A DNA stretch of 64,000 bases from Sphagnum compactum (GCA_965153455.1 OZ234497.1:10540001-10604000); one strand, 5' to 3'. Shown: positions 34,585 through 45,626, counted from the stretch's first letter. Numbers and translations are program-made. The notes: generated from the sequence alone by a model not told the origin.

Positions 34585-35992
34585 AAGACCTTTGAGTGAA
34601 ACAAGAATGGAAGGTGTGCAAAGTGAGTCCACACCAAGTTCTTCATCGGAAGAGGAATTTGTTGTTTCCAATGACAACTCATCTTGTGAACCTTCACAAG
34701 ATATTGCGAAGGAAAGACCTCAAAGGCAACGAAGGGAATGGCCTCGGGATTGGTGGATTGCTACCAAAGAGGTGGAGCGCGCCACCGTTGCATTTTTGGA
34801 GGAGCCCCAAAATATTGAAGAAGCATTGACATGTGAAAATTCCAAGGAGTGGGAGTGTGCGATGCGAGAAGAATATGATTCCCTCATGACAAACAGCACA
34901 TGGACTTTGGTACCACTTCCCGCCGGTAGGAAACCCGTTTCTTGCAAATGGGTGTTCAAAATCAAACAAGGCGCAAATGGGGAAGTGGAACGCTACAAGG
35001 CTAGATTAGTAGCAAGAGGTTTTACTCAAACCTACGGAGTGGATTACAACGAAACTTTTGCGCCGGTCGCAAAATTTGCATCTATTCGTTGTATTCTTGC
35101 ATTGGCGGCCTTGGAAGACATGGAGATCCATCAAATGGACGTGAAAACCGCATTTCTCAATGGCGAGCTTGAAGAGGAGATTTACATGGAGCAACCTCAA
35201 GGGTTCGTGCACCAAGGAGGTGAACATCTCGTGTGTAAGCTTCAGAAGTCCTTGTATGGTTTGAAACAATCTCCGAGGGCATGGAATCAAAAGTTACATG
35301 CGTTTCTCAAAAGCATTGAATTTATCAAGAGTGAGGCGGATCCTAGTGTGTACGTTGCACAAGTGGGAGATGTGAAGTTTTTCATTGTGGTCTATGTGGA
35401 CGACCTCATTTTGGTGTGCAACGATCAAAACAAACTTTTACAAATCAAAGAGGAATTGAGTCAAAAGTTTGAAATGAAGGACCTCGGGGAGTTGCAGTTC
35501 TTTTTGGGGATGGAGGTGGAAAGGAATCGTGATGAAAGACTCCTACGCATCAACCAAATCAAATACCTCAAGGAAATATTGAAGCGGTTTCGAATGGAAG
35601 AATGTAAGCCCATTGGAGTTCCATTGGATCCCAAGGTGAAGTTACAAAGGAATGTGAATGGAAATGATGAATCAAAGGGATTCCCATATCAACAAGCGGT
35701 TGGGTCTTTGATGTATGCCATGTTGTGCACACGACCCGACTTGGCATACCCAATAAGCGTGTTGAGTCAACACATGGCGAACCCTAACATGGAGCATTGG
35801 ATGGCCGTGAAACGAATCTTTCGATATTTGCAAGGTACATTGCAAATGAAATTACAATTTGGTGGAACACCATCCAAGGAAGTTCTTGGATATTGTGATG
35901 CGGATTGGGGTGGTGATCTTGAAGATAGGAGGTCCACCACAGGGTTTGTTTTCATGATTGGAGGTGGAGCGATTTCTTGGAGTAGCAAACGA
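34585..35992 (+). pseudogene. Family B RT-RNase H fragment
   Basis: One long open frame from MSETRMEGVQ through [64 protein letters not shown] and YCDADWGGDLEDRRSTTGFV to AISWSSKR. At about 35991 it stops and joins minus-strand gag sequence, an inverted fusion, so the RNase H end is missing. Confidence 0.88.
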
Positions 35993-36126
35993 CCTTGTTG
36001 GCAATGGTCTTAACTTCATGCACACCACAAAGAGCCTCCCACGCACTTCTCACATTGTCACAATATTGAATGTGTGCAAGTTGGCCATCCGTGAGATGTT
36101 CGCAAAGCAATGCAAAAGCCTTGGTC
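35993..36126 (-). pseudogene. Short inverted family B gag fragment
   Basis: Minus strand, matches the gag segment encoding HIQYCDNVRSAWEALCGVHE and its surroundings in E4 (40740-40870). It is wedged between an inverted RT-RNase H fragment and the LTR at 36127. Confidence 0.8.
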
Positions 36127-36622
36127 TATTGGAAACAACTTGAAAACAAGCAAGAAATGCAACACTCAAGGTTCATGAAATGGAACAATTGTATTAACTA
36201 AAAGAAGATTACAAAGGTTGTATGCTTCAAATGCTACAATCATAAAACTATGGCTTGCAACAACTAACAAAGCATGAAGGTTCTATGTGCACTCAACAAC
36301 CATGAAAGGAAAGAATGAAAGACAACCCAAAACCACACCATTATATACTATCTCCTAACCTTAAAGTAGCCGCCACTTAACCCTAACCTAGCCGCCGCCA
36401 AACCCTAACCCTAGCCGCCACCAAACCCTAACTTCAGCCGCCACCAAACCCTAACCCTAGCCGCCGCCAAACCCTAACCCTAGCCGCCACCAAACCCTAA
36501 GTAGTCTCCACTTCTAAACCCTAACCTAACAACTACAAGGATGTGTATACTATTCATCCTTTTGATGAATGTTTAACACATTCATCAACATTGGGAATTA
36601 GAAACGAATAGTATTTCTAACA
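36127..36622 (-). repeat. H4 3' LTR (family B)
   Basis: 496 bp; followed by polypurine-side sequence TTCCCACTC on the plus strand, with one change from the usual CTCCCACTC. Confidence 0.88.
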
Positions 36623-36649
36623 TTCCCACTCTATGAAGTTTCTAATCCG

Positions 36650-37121
36650 TATTGGAAACAACTTGAATACAAGCAAGAAATGCAACACTCAAGGTTCATG
36701 AAATGGAACAATTGTATTAACTAAAAGAAGATTACAAAGGTTGTATGCTTCAAATGCTACAATCATAAAACTATGGCTTGCAACAACTAACAAAGCTTGA
36801 AGGTTCTATGTGCACTCAACAACCATGAAAGGAAGGAATGAAAGACAACTCAAAACCACTCCATTATATAATATCTCCTAACCCTAAGTAGCCGCCACTT
36901 AACCCTAACCTAGCCGCCACCAAACCCTAACCCTAGCCGCCACCAAACCCTAAACCTAGCCGCCGCCTAACCCTAACCCTAGCCGCCGCCAAACCCTAAG
37001 TAGTCTCCACTTCTAAACCCTAACCTAACAACTACAAGGATGTGTATACTATTCATCCTTTTGATGAATGTTTAACACATTCATCAACATTGGGAATTAG
37101 AAACGAATAGTATTTCTAACA
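36650..37121 (-). repeat. E4 3' LTR
   Basis: 472 bp, TG start and TA end on the minus strand. CCGCC/AACCCTA block at about 36878-37002, TATA region near 36865-36872. Confidence 0.95.
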
Positions 37122-37131
37122 CTCCCACTCT
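37122..37131 (-). promoter_or_regulatory. E4 polypurine tract
   Basis: Minus strand AGAGTGGGAG lies directly before the 3' LTR, the expected plus-strand DNA primer site for reverse transcription. The same motif precedes every family B 3' LTR here. Confidence 0.85.
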
Positions 37132-40100
37132 ATGAAGTTTCTAATCCGAACATGTTTATCAACTTATGATGTCGTTCTTTAGATAATGCCTTAGTAAGGA
37201 CATCCGCCACCATGTGTTCCGTTGGACAATATTCAAATCCAACTTCTCCATTTTCAACTCGTTCTCGAACAAAATGATGTTGTACATCAATGTGTTTTGT
37301 TCGTGCATGGTGAGTGGGATTCTTGGTCAATGATATCGCACCTTGATTGTCGCATCGAATCACCATCATTTTCTTCTCCTCCATGTATCCCAAATCCATC
37401 ATCAATTTTGTTATCCATACGGCTTCTTTTGTGGCTTGCGTGTTCGCCATGTATTCCGCCTCCGTGGTGGACAATGCTATTGTGGGTTGTCGTTTGCTAC
37501 TCCAAGAAATCGCTCCACCTCCAATCATGAAAACAAACCCTGTGGTGGACCTCCTATCTTCAAGATCACCACCCCAATCCGCATCACAATATCCAAGAAC
37601 TTCCTTGGATGGTGTTCCACCAAATTGTAATTTCATTTGCAATGTACCTTGCAAATATCGAAAGATTCGTTTGACGGCCATCCAATGCTCCATGTTAGGG
37701 TTCGCCATGTGTTGACTCAACACGCTTATTGGGTATGCCAAGTCGGGTCGTGTGCACAACATGGCATACATCAAAGACCCAACCGCTTGTTGATATGGGA
37801 ATCCCTTTGATTCATCATTTCCTTTCACATTCCTTTGTAACTTCACCTTGGGATCCAATGGAACTCCAATGGGCTTACATTCTTCCATTCGAAACCGCTT
37901 CAATATTTCCTTGAGGTATTTGATTTGGTTGATGCGTAAGAGTCTTTCATCACGATTCCTTTCCACCTCCATCCCCAAAAAGAAATGCAACTCCCCGAGG
38001 TCCTTCATTTCAAACTTTTGACTCAATTCCTCTTTGATTTGTAAAAGTTTGTTTTGATCGTTGCACACCAAAATGAGGTCGTCCACATAGACCACAATGA
38101 AAAACTTCACATCTCCCACTTGTGCAACGTACACACTAGGATCCGCCTCACTCTTGATAAATTCAATGCTTTTGAGAAACGCATCTAACTTTTGATTCCA
38201 TGCCCTCGGAGATTGTTTCAAACCATACAAGGACTTGTGAAGCTTACACACGAGATGTTCACCTCCTTGGTGCACGAACCCTTGAGGTTGCTCCATGTAA
38301 ATCTCCTCTTCAAGCTCGCCATTGAGAAATGCGGTTTTCACGTCCATTTGATGGATCTCCATGTCTTCCAAGGCCGCCAATGCAAGAATACAACGAATAG
38401 ATGCAAATTTTGCGACCGGCGCAAAAGTTTCGTTGTAATCCACTCCGTAGGTTTGAGTAAAACCTCTTGCTACTAATCTAGCCTTGTAGCGTTCCACTTC
38501 CCCATTTGCGCCTTGTTTGATTTTGAACACCCATTTGCAAGAAACGGGTTTCCTACCGGCGGGAAGTGGTACCAAAGTCCATGTGTTGTTTGTCATGAGG
38601 GAATCATATTCTTCTCGCATCGCACACTCCCACTCCTTGGAATTTTCACATGTCAATGCTTCTTCAATATTTTGGGGCTCCTCCAAAAATGCAACGGTGG
38701 CGCGCTCCACCTCTTTGGTAGCAATCCACCAATCCCGAGGCCATTCCCTTCGTTGCCTTTGAGGTCTTTCCCTCGCAATATCTTGTGAAGGTTCACAAGA
38801 TGGGTTCTCATTGGAAACAACAAATTCCTCTTCCGATGAAGAACTTGGTGTGGATTCACTTTGCACACCTTCCATTCTTGTTTCACTCAAAGGTCTATCT
38901 TGACTAAAGGCCAATGGTTCTTCTCCCTCAACTTCTTCATGCACAACTACATTTTCTTCTTTCTCAAGATGAGGTACACCACCTATTTCCTTTGACCTTT
39001 CAATGAACACAACATCTCTACTTTTGATGATTCTCTTGGTTTTCACACACATCAAGCGATACGCTTTGGTGCCTTCGTAATATCCTAAAAACACACAAGG
39101 CATGGACTTGGACTCTAATTTGGTCCTCTTCTCATCGGGGACATGTGCAAAGGCCTTACAACCAAAAACTCTCAAATGGGACACATCGGGTTTCCTACCA
39201 CTCCACGCTTCTTGAGGGGTCTTGGAATCAAGAGCCTTGGTTGGACATCGATTTTTGATGTACACCGACGTGTTCACCGCTTCGCCCCAAAATTGAAGTT
39301 CCAACCCTTGTGCAAGAATCATGCTTCTTGCACATTCCATGATGGTTCTATTGGCACGTTCCGCAACACCGTTTTGTTGTGGGGAATAGGGCGCACTTGT
39401 TTGTCGTTGAATTCCACATTCCGCAAGAAATGCGTCAAATTTCTTAGACACAAATTCTCCTCCGTTGTCGGAACGCAGCACTTTGATTTTGTGACCAATT
39501 TCGTTCTCCACCAAGGCCTTGTATTGTTTGAACTTTTCAAACGCTTCTCCTTTGGCCTTCAAAAGATAGACATGAGTTTTCCTTGAGAAATCGTCAATGA
39601 AAGTGAGAAAGTATCGCGCTCCACCATGGGATGTAGTCTTCATTGGCCCGCACACATCGGTGTGCACAATCTCCAAAAGTTGTGAAGCCCTCGTTGCTCC
39701 GTCCTTTGGAAATGATGTTCTTTGATGTTTGCCTTTGACGCATCCTTCACAAATGTGATGCAACGGCACTTCTTTCAAATTCATGCCATCCACCATGGCA
39801 TCTAATTCCTTAAGGCTTGCCATGTTGAGATGGCCAAGTCTTTCATGCCAAAGCATCGCACTTTCCTCCAAAGAATTTGCAATGTGTGCCATGTCCTTAC
39901 GCACCTTCACATTAAGAAGGTACAAGTTCTTGTCCCTTCGTGCTTGCGCCACAACAACTCCTCGAGCATCGTTGACCTTACAACCATCCTTGTCAAACTC
40001 CACTTTGAAACCTTCCGAAATGAGTTTGCTCACCGAAATGAGATTATTCTTCATTTTTGGAACATGAAGAACTTGGGTGATGGTTGTGTGTGTCAATTGG

Positions 40101-41077
40101 CCTCCCACTTGCAATGTGGCTTTGATGCTCCCCTTGCCAATGGCCTCCAAAACGGTGTCGTCGCCCATGAACACCCTCCTTGGGGAAATGCGCTCGTACG
40201 TGGTAAACCATTCTTGTTCGAATGTCATGTGTTGCGTTGCACCCGAATCGACAATCCAATCATTCGTGGTATGATCATTGGCACTCAATGCCGCAACAAA
40301 CATTTGTTCGTGATCTTCACAAGCTTGATTAACTTTTTCTTTTTCATCATTTTTCTTCTTCAAACAATTTCTCACAAAATGTCCGGGTTTCTTACAATAA
40401 AAGCAAAGCTTCTCATTTGGCTTGTGAGTTTTGTTCACTAATGCGGTAGTCTCGGAATTCTCACATTCTTTTCTTTTGGACACTTCGTGAAGCAACCTTG
40501 CTACAACGAATTGAAGGTCTACATCTTTCGTGGACATGGACTCCAAGCTTGTGACTAAGTTATCAAAGGATGGAGGAAGGCTCATGAGGAGTACCATGTA
40601 AACATCTTCATCCGTAATGTTCACCTCGATGGAACGTAGTTGGTCCGCAAGGGCTTTCACCGTGTTGATGTGCACAAGCATGTCATCTCCTTCTTGCATT
40701 TTGATGGTGAAGAATCTCCTTCGAAGGAACAACTTGTTGCCAATGGTCTTAGCTTCATGCACACCACAAAGAGCCTCCCACGCACTTCTCACATTGTCAC
40801 AATATTGAATGTGTGCAAGTTGGGCATCCGTGAGATGTTCGCAAAGCAATGCAAAAGCCTTGGTCTCTTTTTCGTTGTAATCGGCCCTTGCAACTTCTTC
40901 ACTTGGCAAGGTGGCACTCCCATCAACAAATTTCCAAAGCCCATGTTTGGAAAGCATCATGCGCATTTTGAACTTCCAAAGGTGAAAGTTGCCACCATCA
41001 AACTTCTCCATGACTTTCAAGGACTCCATTTGAAAAGAAGACATTTTTAACACAAATGCTCCAACAAACACTCTCAA
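37130..41077 (-). CDS. E4 gag-pol polyprotein (1315 aa), Ty1/copia family B
   Basis: Single uninterrupted frame. Gag (UBN2/DUF4219 type) about residues 15-200; knuckle C225-C228-H233-C238; protease D277-S278-G279; HHCC region H411, H416, C443, C446; integrase D474, D537, E573 (35-residue D-E spacing); RT from about 840 with Y997-V-D-D1000; RNase H D1165, E1206 or E1208, D1243; ends GLETS. Upstream ATG MRVFVGAFVLK may be incidental: sibling copies suggest the conserved start is MSSFQ at residue 12 (41044). Acts in the cytoplasmic virus-like particle and nucleus. Order protease-integrase-RT-RNase H defines copia. No missing key residue was seen; activity is inferred, not shown. Confidence 0.96.
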   Translation of the reverse strand: MRVFVGAFVLKMSSFQMESLKVMEKFDGGNFHLWKFKMRMMLSKHGLWKFVDGSATLPSEEVARADYNEKETKAFALLCEHLTDAQLAHIQYCDNVRSAWEALCGVHEAKTIGNKLFLRRRFFTIKMQEGDDMLVHINTVKALADQLRSIEVNITDEDVYMVLLMSLPPSFDNLVTSLESMSTKDVDLQFVVARLLHEVSKRKECENSETTALVNKTHKPNEKLCFYCKKPGHFVRNCLKKKNDEKEKVNQACEDHEQMFVAALSANDHTTNDWIVDSGATQHMTFEQEWFTTYERISPRRVFMGDDTVLEAIGKGSIKATLQVGGQLTHTTITQVLHVPKMKNNLISVSKLISEGFKVEFDKDGCKVNDARGVVVAQARRDKNLYLLNVKVRKDMAHIANSLEESAMLWHERLGHLNMASLKELDAMVDGMNLKEVPLHHICEGCVKGKHQRTSFPKDGATRASQLLEIVHTDVCGPMKTTSHGGARYFLTFIDDFSRKTHVYLLKAKGEAFEKFKQYKALVENEIGHKIKVLRSDNGGEFVSKKFDAFLAECGIQRQTSAPYSPQQNGVAERANRTIMECARSMILAQGLELQFWGEAVNTSVYIKNRCPTKALDSKTPQEAWSGRKPDVSHLRVFGCKAFAHVPDEKRTKLESKSMPCVFLGYYEGTKAYRLMCVKTKRIIKSRDVVFIERSKEIGGVPHLEKEENVVVHEEVEGEEPLAFSQDRPLSETRMEGVQSESTPSSSSEEEFVVSNENPSCEPSQDIARERPQRQRREWPRDWWIATKEVERATVAFLEEPQNIEEALTCENSKEWECAMREEYDSLMTNNTWTLVPLPAGRKPVSCKWVFKIKQGANGEVERYKARLVARGFTQTYGVDYNETFAPVAKFASIRCILALAALEDMEIHQMDVKTAFLNGELEEEIYMEQPQGFVHQGGEHLVCKLHKSLYGLKQSPRAWNQKLDAFLKSIEFIKSEADPSVYVAQVGDVKFFIVVYVDDLILVCNDQNKLLQIKEELSQKFEMKDLGELHFFLGMEVERNRDERLLRINQIKYLKEILKRFRMEECKPIGVPLDPKVKLQRNVKGNDESKGFPYQQAVGSLMYAMLCTRPDLAYPISVLSQHMANPNMEHWMAVKRIFRYLQGTLQMKLQFGGTPSKEVLGYCDADWGGDLEDRRSTTGFVFMIGGGAISWSSKRQPTIALSTTEAEYMANTQATKEAVWITKLMMDLGYMEEKKMMVIRCDNQGAISLTKNPTHHARTKHIDVQHHFVRERVENGEVGFEYCPTEHMVADVLTKALSKERHHKLINMFGLETS

Positions 41078-41699
41078 ACTTGAAAGTTGAAGTTTTCAAC
41101 AACTAAAAGAACTATCTTCCAAACACTTTCACTTGGAAAACCTTGATACTTTCAAAAACAAGTTTTTCACACTTGAAAAACTTACAACACCTTGAAGAAA
41201 TCTCTTCCACACCTCTCACTCACTTGTAAGACTATTCTCTTTGCAACCTTGCAAACTAAAAGCCTTCCCTCAAAAGGATTCTCCCTTTCAATGTTGTACA
41301 AGCAAACACTTTCAAAAAACTTAAACGAAACAAGTTTCCTAAAACCTTACAAGAAACTTGAAAAACTTCTCTTACACCTCAAACTTCAATGTTGGAAACC
41401 TCAAAAACTTGAAGAACTCTCTTTCACACTTTTGAACTTCAAACTTGAAACTTAAAGACTTGAAGAACACTCTTCCACACTTAAGAACTTACAACACTTT
41501 GAAGAAGTCTCTTCCACACCTCCCACTCACTTGGAAAAGTTGCAAGCTCCTTGTATGCCACCACTTGGAAATGAACTCTCTCTCCGTTTGCAAACTAAGA
41601 ACCTTGTCTCAAAAGGATTCTCTCCTTTTTCCTATGCAATACAAGCTCAAACCTTTCACTACTTCTTGTTCTAACACAATGTCCTTTCTCTTGCTTGGT
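41045..41699 (-). other. E4 untranslated leader with repeated motif
   Basis: About 650 bp between primer site and gag. On the plus strand at least four variants of CTTGAAGAACACTCTTCCAC occur, starting at 41191, 41408, 41459 and 41497, with short AACTTGAAA phrases between them. A role in dimerisation or packaging is possible but unproven. Confidence 0.75.
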
Positions 41700-41713
41700 G
41701 TGGGCCCATAACC
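41700..41713 (-). promoter_or_regulatory. E4 primer-binding site (half-tRNA type)
   Basis: GGTTATGGGCCCAC on the minus strand abuts the 5' LTR with no spacer. The 14-nt complement matches the initiator tRNA-Met anticodon stem-loop including CAU. Confidence 0.8.
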
Positions 41714-42185
41714 TATTGGAAACAACTTGAATACAAGCAAGAAATGCAACACTCAAGGTTCATGAAATGGAACAATTGTATTAACTAAAAGAAGATTACA
41801 AAGGTTGTATGCTTCAAATGCTACAATCATAAAACTATGGCTTGCAACAACTAACAAAGCTTGAAGGTTCTATGTGCACTCAACAACCATGAAAGGAAGG
41901 AATGAAAGACAACTCAAAACCACTCCATTATATAATATCTCCTAACCCTAAGTAGCCGCCACTTAACCCTAACCTAGCCGCCACCAAACCCTAACCCTAG
42001 CCGCCACCAAACCCTAAACCTAGCCGCCGCCTAACCCTAACCCTAGCCGCCGCCAAACCCTAAGTAGTCTCCACTTCTAAACCCTAACCTAACAACTACA
42101 AGGATGTGTATACTATTCATCCTTTTGATGAATGTTTAACACATTCATCAACATTGGGAATTAGAAACGAATAGTATTTCTAACA
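41714..42185 (-). repeat. E4 5' LTR
   Basis: 472 bp, matches the 3' LTR along its whole length by eye. Carries the promoter: repeat block about 41942-42066, then the TATA box downstream on the minus strand. Confidence 0.95.
41927..41936 (-). promoter_or_regulatory. E4 LTR TATA box
   Basis: ATTATATAAT within the 5' LTR, conserved at the same place (TATATAATGGAG) in most family B LTRs and lying directly downstream of the telomere-like repeat block. Transcription would be expected to begin about 30 bp further along. Confidence 0.65.
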
Positions 42186-42190
42186 ATCCG

Positions 42191-45100
42191 AACATGTTTA
42201 TCAACTTGTGATGTCGTTCTTTAGATAATGCCTTAGTAAGGACATCCGCCACCATGTGTTCGGTTGGACAATATTCAAATCCAACTTCTCCATTTTTAAC
42301 TCGTTCTCGAACAAAATGATGTTGTACATCAATGTGTTTTGTTCGTGCATGGTGAGTGGGATTCTTGGTCAATGATATCGCACCTTGATTGTCGCATCGA
42401 ATCACCATCATTTTCTTTTCCTCCATGTATCCTAAATCCATCATCAATTTTGTTATCCATATGGCTTCTTTTGTGGCTTGCGTGTTCGCCATGTATTCCG
42501 CCTCCGTGGTGGACAATGCTATTGTGGGTTGTCGTTTACTACTCCAAGAAATCGCTCCACCTCCAATCATGAAAACAAACCCTGTGGTGGACCTCCTATC
42601 TTCAAGATCGCCACCCCAGTCCGCATCACAATATCCAAGAACTTCCTTGGATGGTGTTCCACCAAATTGTAATTTCATTTGCAATGTACCTTGCAAATAT
42701 CGAAAGATTCGTTTGACGGCCATCCAATGCTCCATGTTAGGGTTCGCCATGTGTTGACTCAACACGCTTATTGGGTATGCCAAGTCGGGTTGTGTGCACA
42801 ACATGGCATACATCAAAGACTCGACCGCTTGTTGATATGGAAATCCCTTTGATTCATCATTTCCATTCACATTCCTTTGTAACTTCACCTTGGGATCCAA
42901 TGGAACTCCAATGGGCTTACATTCTTCCATTCGAAACCACTTCAATATTTCCTTGAGGTATTTGATTTGGTTGATGCGTAGGAGTCTTTCATCACGATTC
43001 CTTTCCACCTCCATCCCCAAAAAGAAATGCAACTCCCAGAGGTCCTTCATTTCAAACTTTTGACTCAATTCCTCTTTGATTTGCAAAAGTTTGTTTTGAT
43101 CGTTGCACAGCAAAATGAGGTCGTCCACATAGACCACAATGAAAAACTTCACATCTCCCACTTGTGCAACGTACACACTAGGATCCGCCTCACTCTTGAT
43201 AAATTCAATGCTTTTGAGAAACGCATCTAACTTTTGATTCCATGCCCTTGGAGATTGTTTCAAACCATACAAGGACTTCTGAAGCTTACACACGAGATGT
43301 TCACCTCCTTGGTGCACGAACCCTTGAGGTTGCTCCATGTAAATCTCCTCTTTAAGCTCGCCATTGGGAAATGCGGTTTTCACGTCCATTTGATGGATCT
43401 CCATGTCTTCCAAGGCCGCCAATGCAAGAATACAACGAATAGATGCAAATTTTGCGACCGGCGCAAAAGTTTCGTTGTAATCCACTCCGTAGGTTTGAGT
43501 AAAACCTCTTGCTACTAATCTAGCCTTGTAGCGTTCCACTTCCCCATTTGCGCCTTGTTTGATTTTGAACACCCATTTGCAAGAAACGGGTTTCCTACTG
43601 GCGGGAAGTGGTACCAAAGTCCATGTGTTGTTTGTCATGGGGGAATCATATTCTTCTCGCATCGCACACTCCCACTCCTTGGAATTTTCACATGTCAATG
43701 CTTCTTCAATATTTTGGGGCTCCTCCGAAAATGCAACGGTGGCGCGCTCCACCTCTTTGGTAGCAATCCACCAATCCCGAGGCCATTCCCTTCGTTGCCT
43801 TTGAGGTCTTTCCCTCGCAATATCTTGTGAAGGTTCACAAGATGGGTTATCATTGGAAACAACAAATTCCTCTTCCGATGAAGAACTTGGTGTGGATTCA
43901 CTTTGCACACCTTCCATCTTGTTTCACTGAAAGGTCTATCTTGACTAAAGGCCAATGGTTCTTCTCCCTCAACTTCTTCATGCACAACTACATTTTCTTT
44001 TTTCTCAAGATGAGGTACACCACCTATTTCCTTTGACCCTTCAATGAACACAACATCTCTACTTTTGATGATTCTCTTGGTTTTCACACACATCAAGCGA
44101 TACGCTTTGGTGCCTTCGTAATATCCTAAAAACACACAAGGCATGGACTTGAAGTCTAATTTGGTCCTCTTCTCATCGGGGACATGTGCAAAGGCTTTAC
44201 AACCAAAAACTCTCAAATGGGACACATCGGGTTTCCTACCACTCCACGCTTCTTGAGGGGTCTTGGAATCAAGCGCCTTGGTTGGACATCGATTTTTGAT
44301 GTACACCGCCGTGTTCACCGCTTCGCCCCAAAATTCAAGTTCCAACCCTTGTGCAAGAATCATGCTTCTCGCACATTCCATGATGGTTCTATTGGCACGT
44401 TCCGCAACACCGTTTTGTTGTGGGGAATAGGGCGCACTTGTTTGTCGTTGAATTCCACATTCCGCAAGAAATGCGTCAAATTTCTTAGACACAAATTCTC
44501 CTCCGTTGTCGGAACGCAGCACTTTGATTTTGTGACCAATTTCGTTTTCCACCAAGGCCTTGTATTGTTTGAACTTTTCAAACGCTTCTCCTTTGGCCTT
44601 CAAAAGATAGACATGAGTTTTCCTTGAGAAATCGTCAATGAAAGTGAGAAAGTATTGCGCTCCACCATGCGATGTAGTCTTGATTGGCCCACACACATCG
44701 GTGTGCACAATCTCCAAAAGTTGTGAAGCCCTCGTTGCTCCGTCCTTGGGAAATGATGTTCTTTGATGTTTGCCTTTGACGCATCCTTCACAAATGTGAT
44801 GCAACGGCACTTCTTTCAAATTCATGCCATCCACCATGGCATCTAACTCCTTAAGGCTTGCCATGTTGAGATGGCCAAGTCTTTCATGCCAAAGCATCGC
44901 ACTTTCCTCCAAAGAATTTGCAATGTGTGCCATGTCCTTACGCACCTTCACATTAAGAAGGTACAAGTTCTTGTCCCTTCGTGCTTGCGCCACAACAACT
45001 CCTCGAGCATCGTTGACCTTACAACCATCCTTGTCAAACTCCACTTTGAAACCTTCCGAAATGAGTTTGCTCACCGAAATGAGATTATTCCTCATTTTTG

Positions 45101-45437
45101 GAACATGAAGAACTTGGGTGATGGTTGTGTGTGTCAATTGGCCTCCCACTTGCATTGTGGCTTTGATGCTCCCCTTGCCAATGGCCTCCAAAACGGTGTC
45201 ATCGCCCATAAACACCCTCCTTGGGGAAATGCGCTCGTACGTGGTAAACCATTCTTGTTCGAATGTCATGTGTTGCGTTGCACTCGAATCGACAATCCAA
45301 TCATACGTGTTATGATCATTGGCACTGAATGCCGCAACAAACATTTGTTCGTGATCTTCACAAGCTTGATTAGCTTTTTCTTTTTCATCATTTTTCTTCT
45401 TCAAACAATTTCTCACAAAATGTCCGGGTTTCTTATC
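42191..45437 (-). pseudogene. H4 gag-pol remains, family B
   Basis: Two long frames: gag knuckle region through integrase and linker (45416-43695) and RT-RNase H (43917-42148), separated by a 1-bp loss near 43917. The protease site is changed to DSSAT. Integrase HTD, RSDNGGEF and VAERANRT and RT YVDD remain. Most of gag is missing: at 45437 the knuckle is fused to leader sequence. The C-terminal end is interrupted by E4 at 42186. Confidence 0.88.
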
Positions 45438-45626
45438 CGAAACTTGAAAAACTTCTCTTACACCTCAAACCTCAATGTTGGAAACCTCAAAAACTTGAAA
45501 AACTCTGTTTCACACTTGTAAACTTTAAACTTGAAACATAAAGACTTGAAGAACACTCTTCCACACTTAAGAACTTCCAACACTTTGAAGAAGTCTCTTC
45601 CACACCTCCCACTCACTTGGTAAAGT
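45438..45626 (-). other. H4 leader fragment
   Basis: Leader-type sequence (AACTTGAAAAACTTC and CTTGAAGAACACTCTTCCAC) fused to gag after a deletion, and cut on the right by E5. It shares CTCTGTTTCACACTTGTAAA with H5 and E6 but not with E4, a subfamily marker. Confidence 0.75.

Larger units (their letters stand above)
36650..42185 (-). mobile_element. E4: intact, apparently young Ty1/copia element, family B
   Basis: 5536 bp. LTRs 36650-37121 and 41714-42185 are both 472 bp with no difference found on reading them side by side. Target duplication ATCCG at 36645-36649 and 42186-42190. Primer site 41700-41713, leader, one gag-pol frame 41077-37130 and polypurine tract 37122-37130 are all present. 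Inserted in H4 just upstream of its polypurine tract. By LTR identity it is the youngest insertion in the window and the only candidate for autonomous movement. Confidence 0.96.

Noticed and set aside
39830-40441. 203-codon plus-strand open frame, repeated at 31991-32602, 44871-45521 and similar places
   Set aside because: It lies exactly opposite the gag/protease region of family B copies and recurs only because the element recurs; it has no domain and no start or codon signal of its own.
36650-42185. E4 as a retrovirus-like element with an envelope gene
   Set aside because: The frame ends at RNase H and only the polypurine tract separates it from the 3' LTR; there is no room for a further gene.
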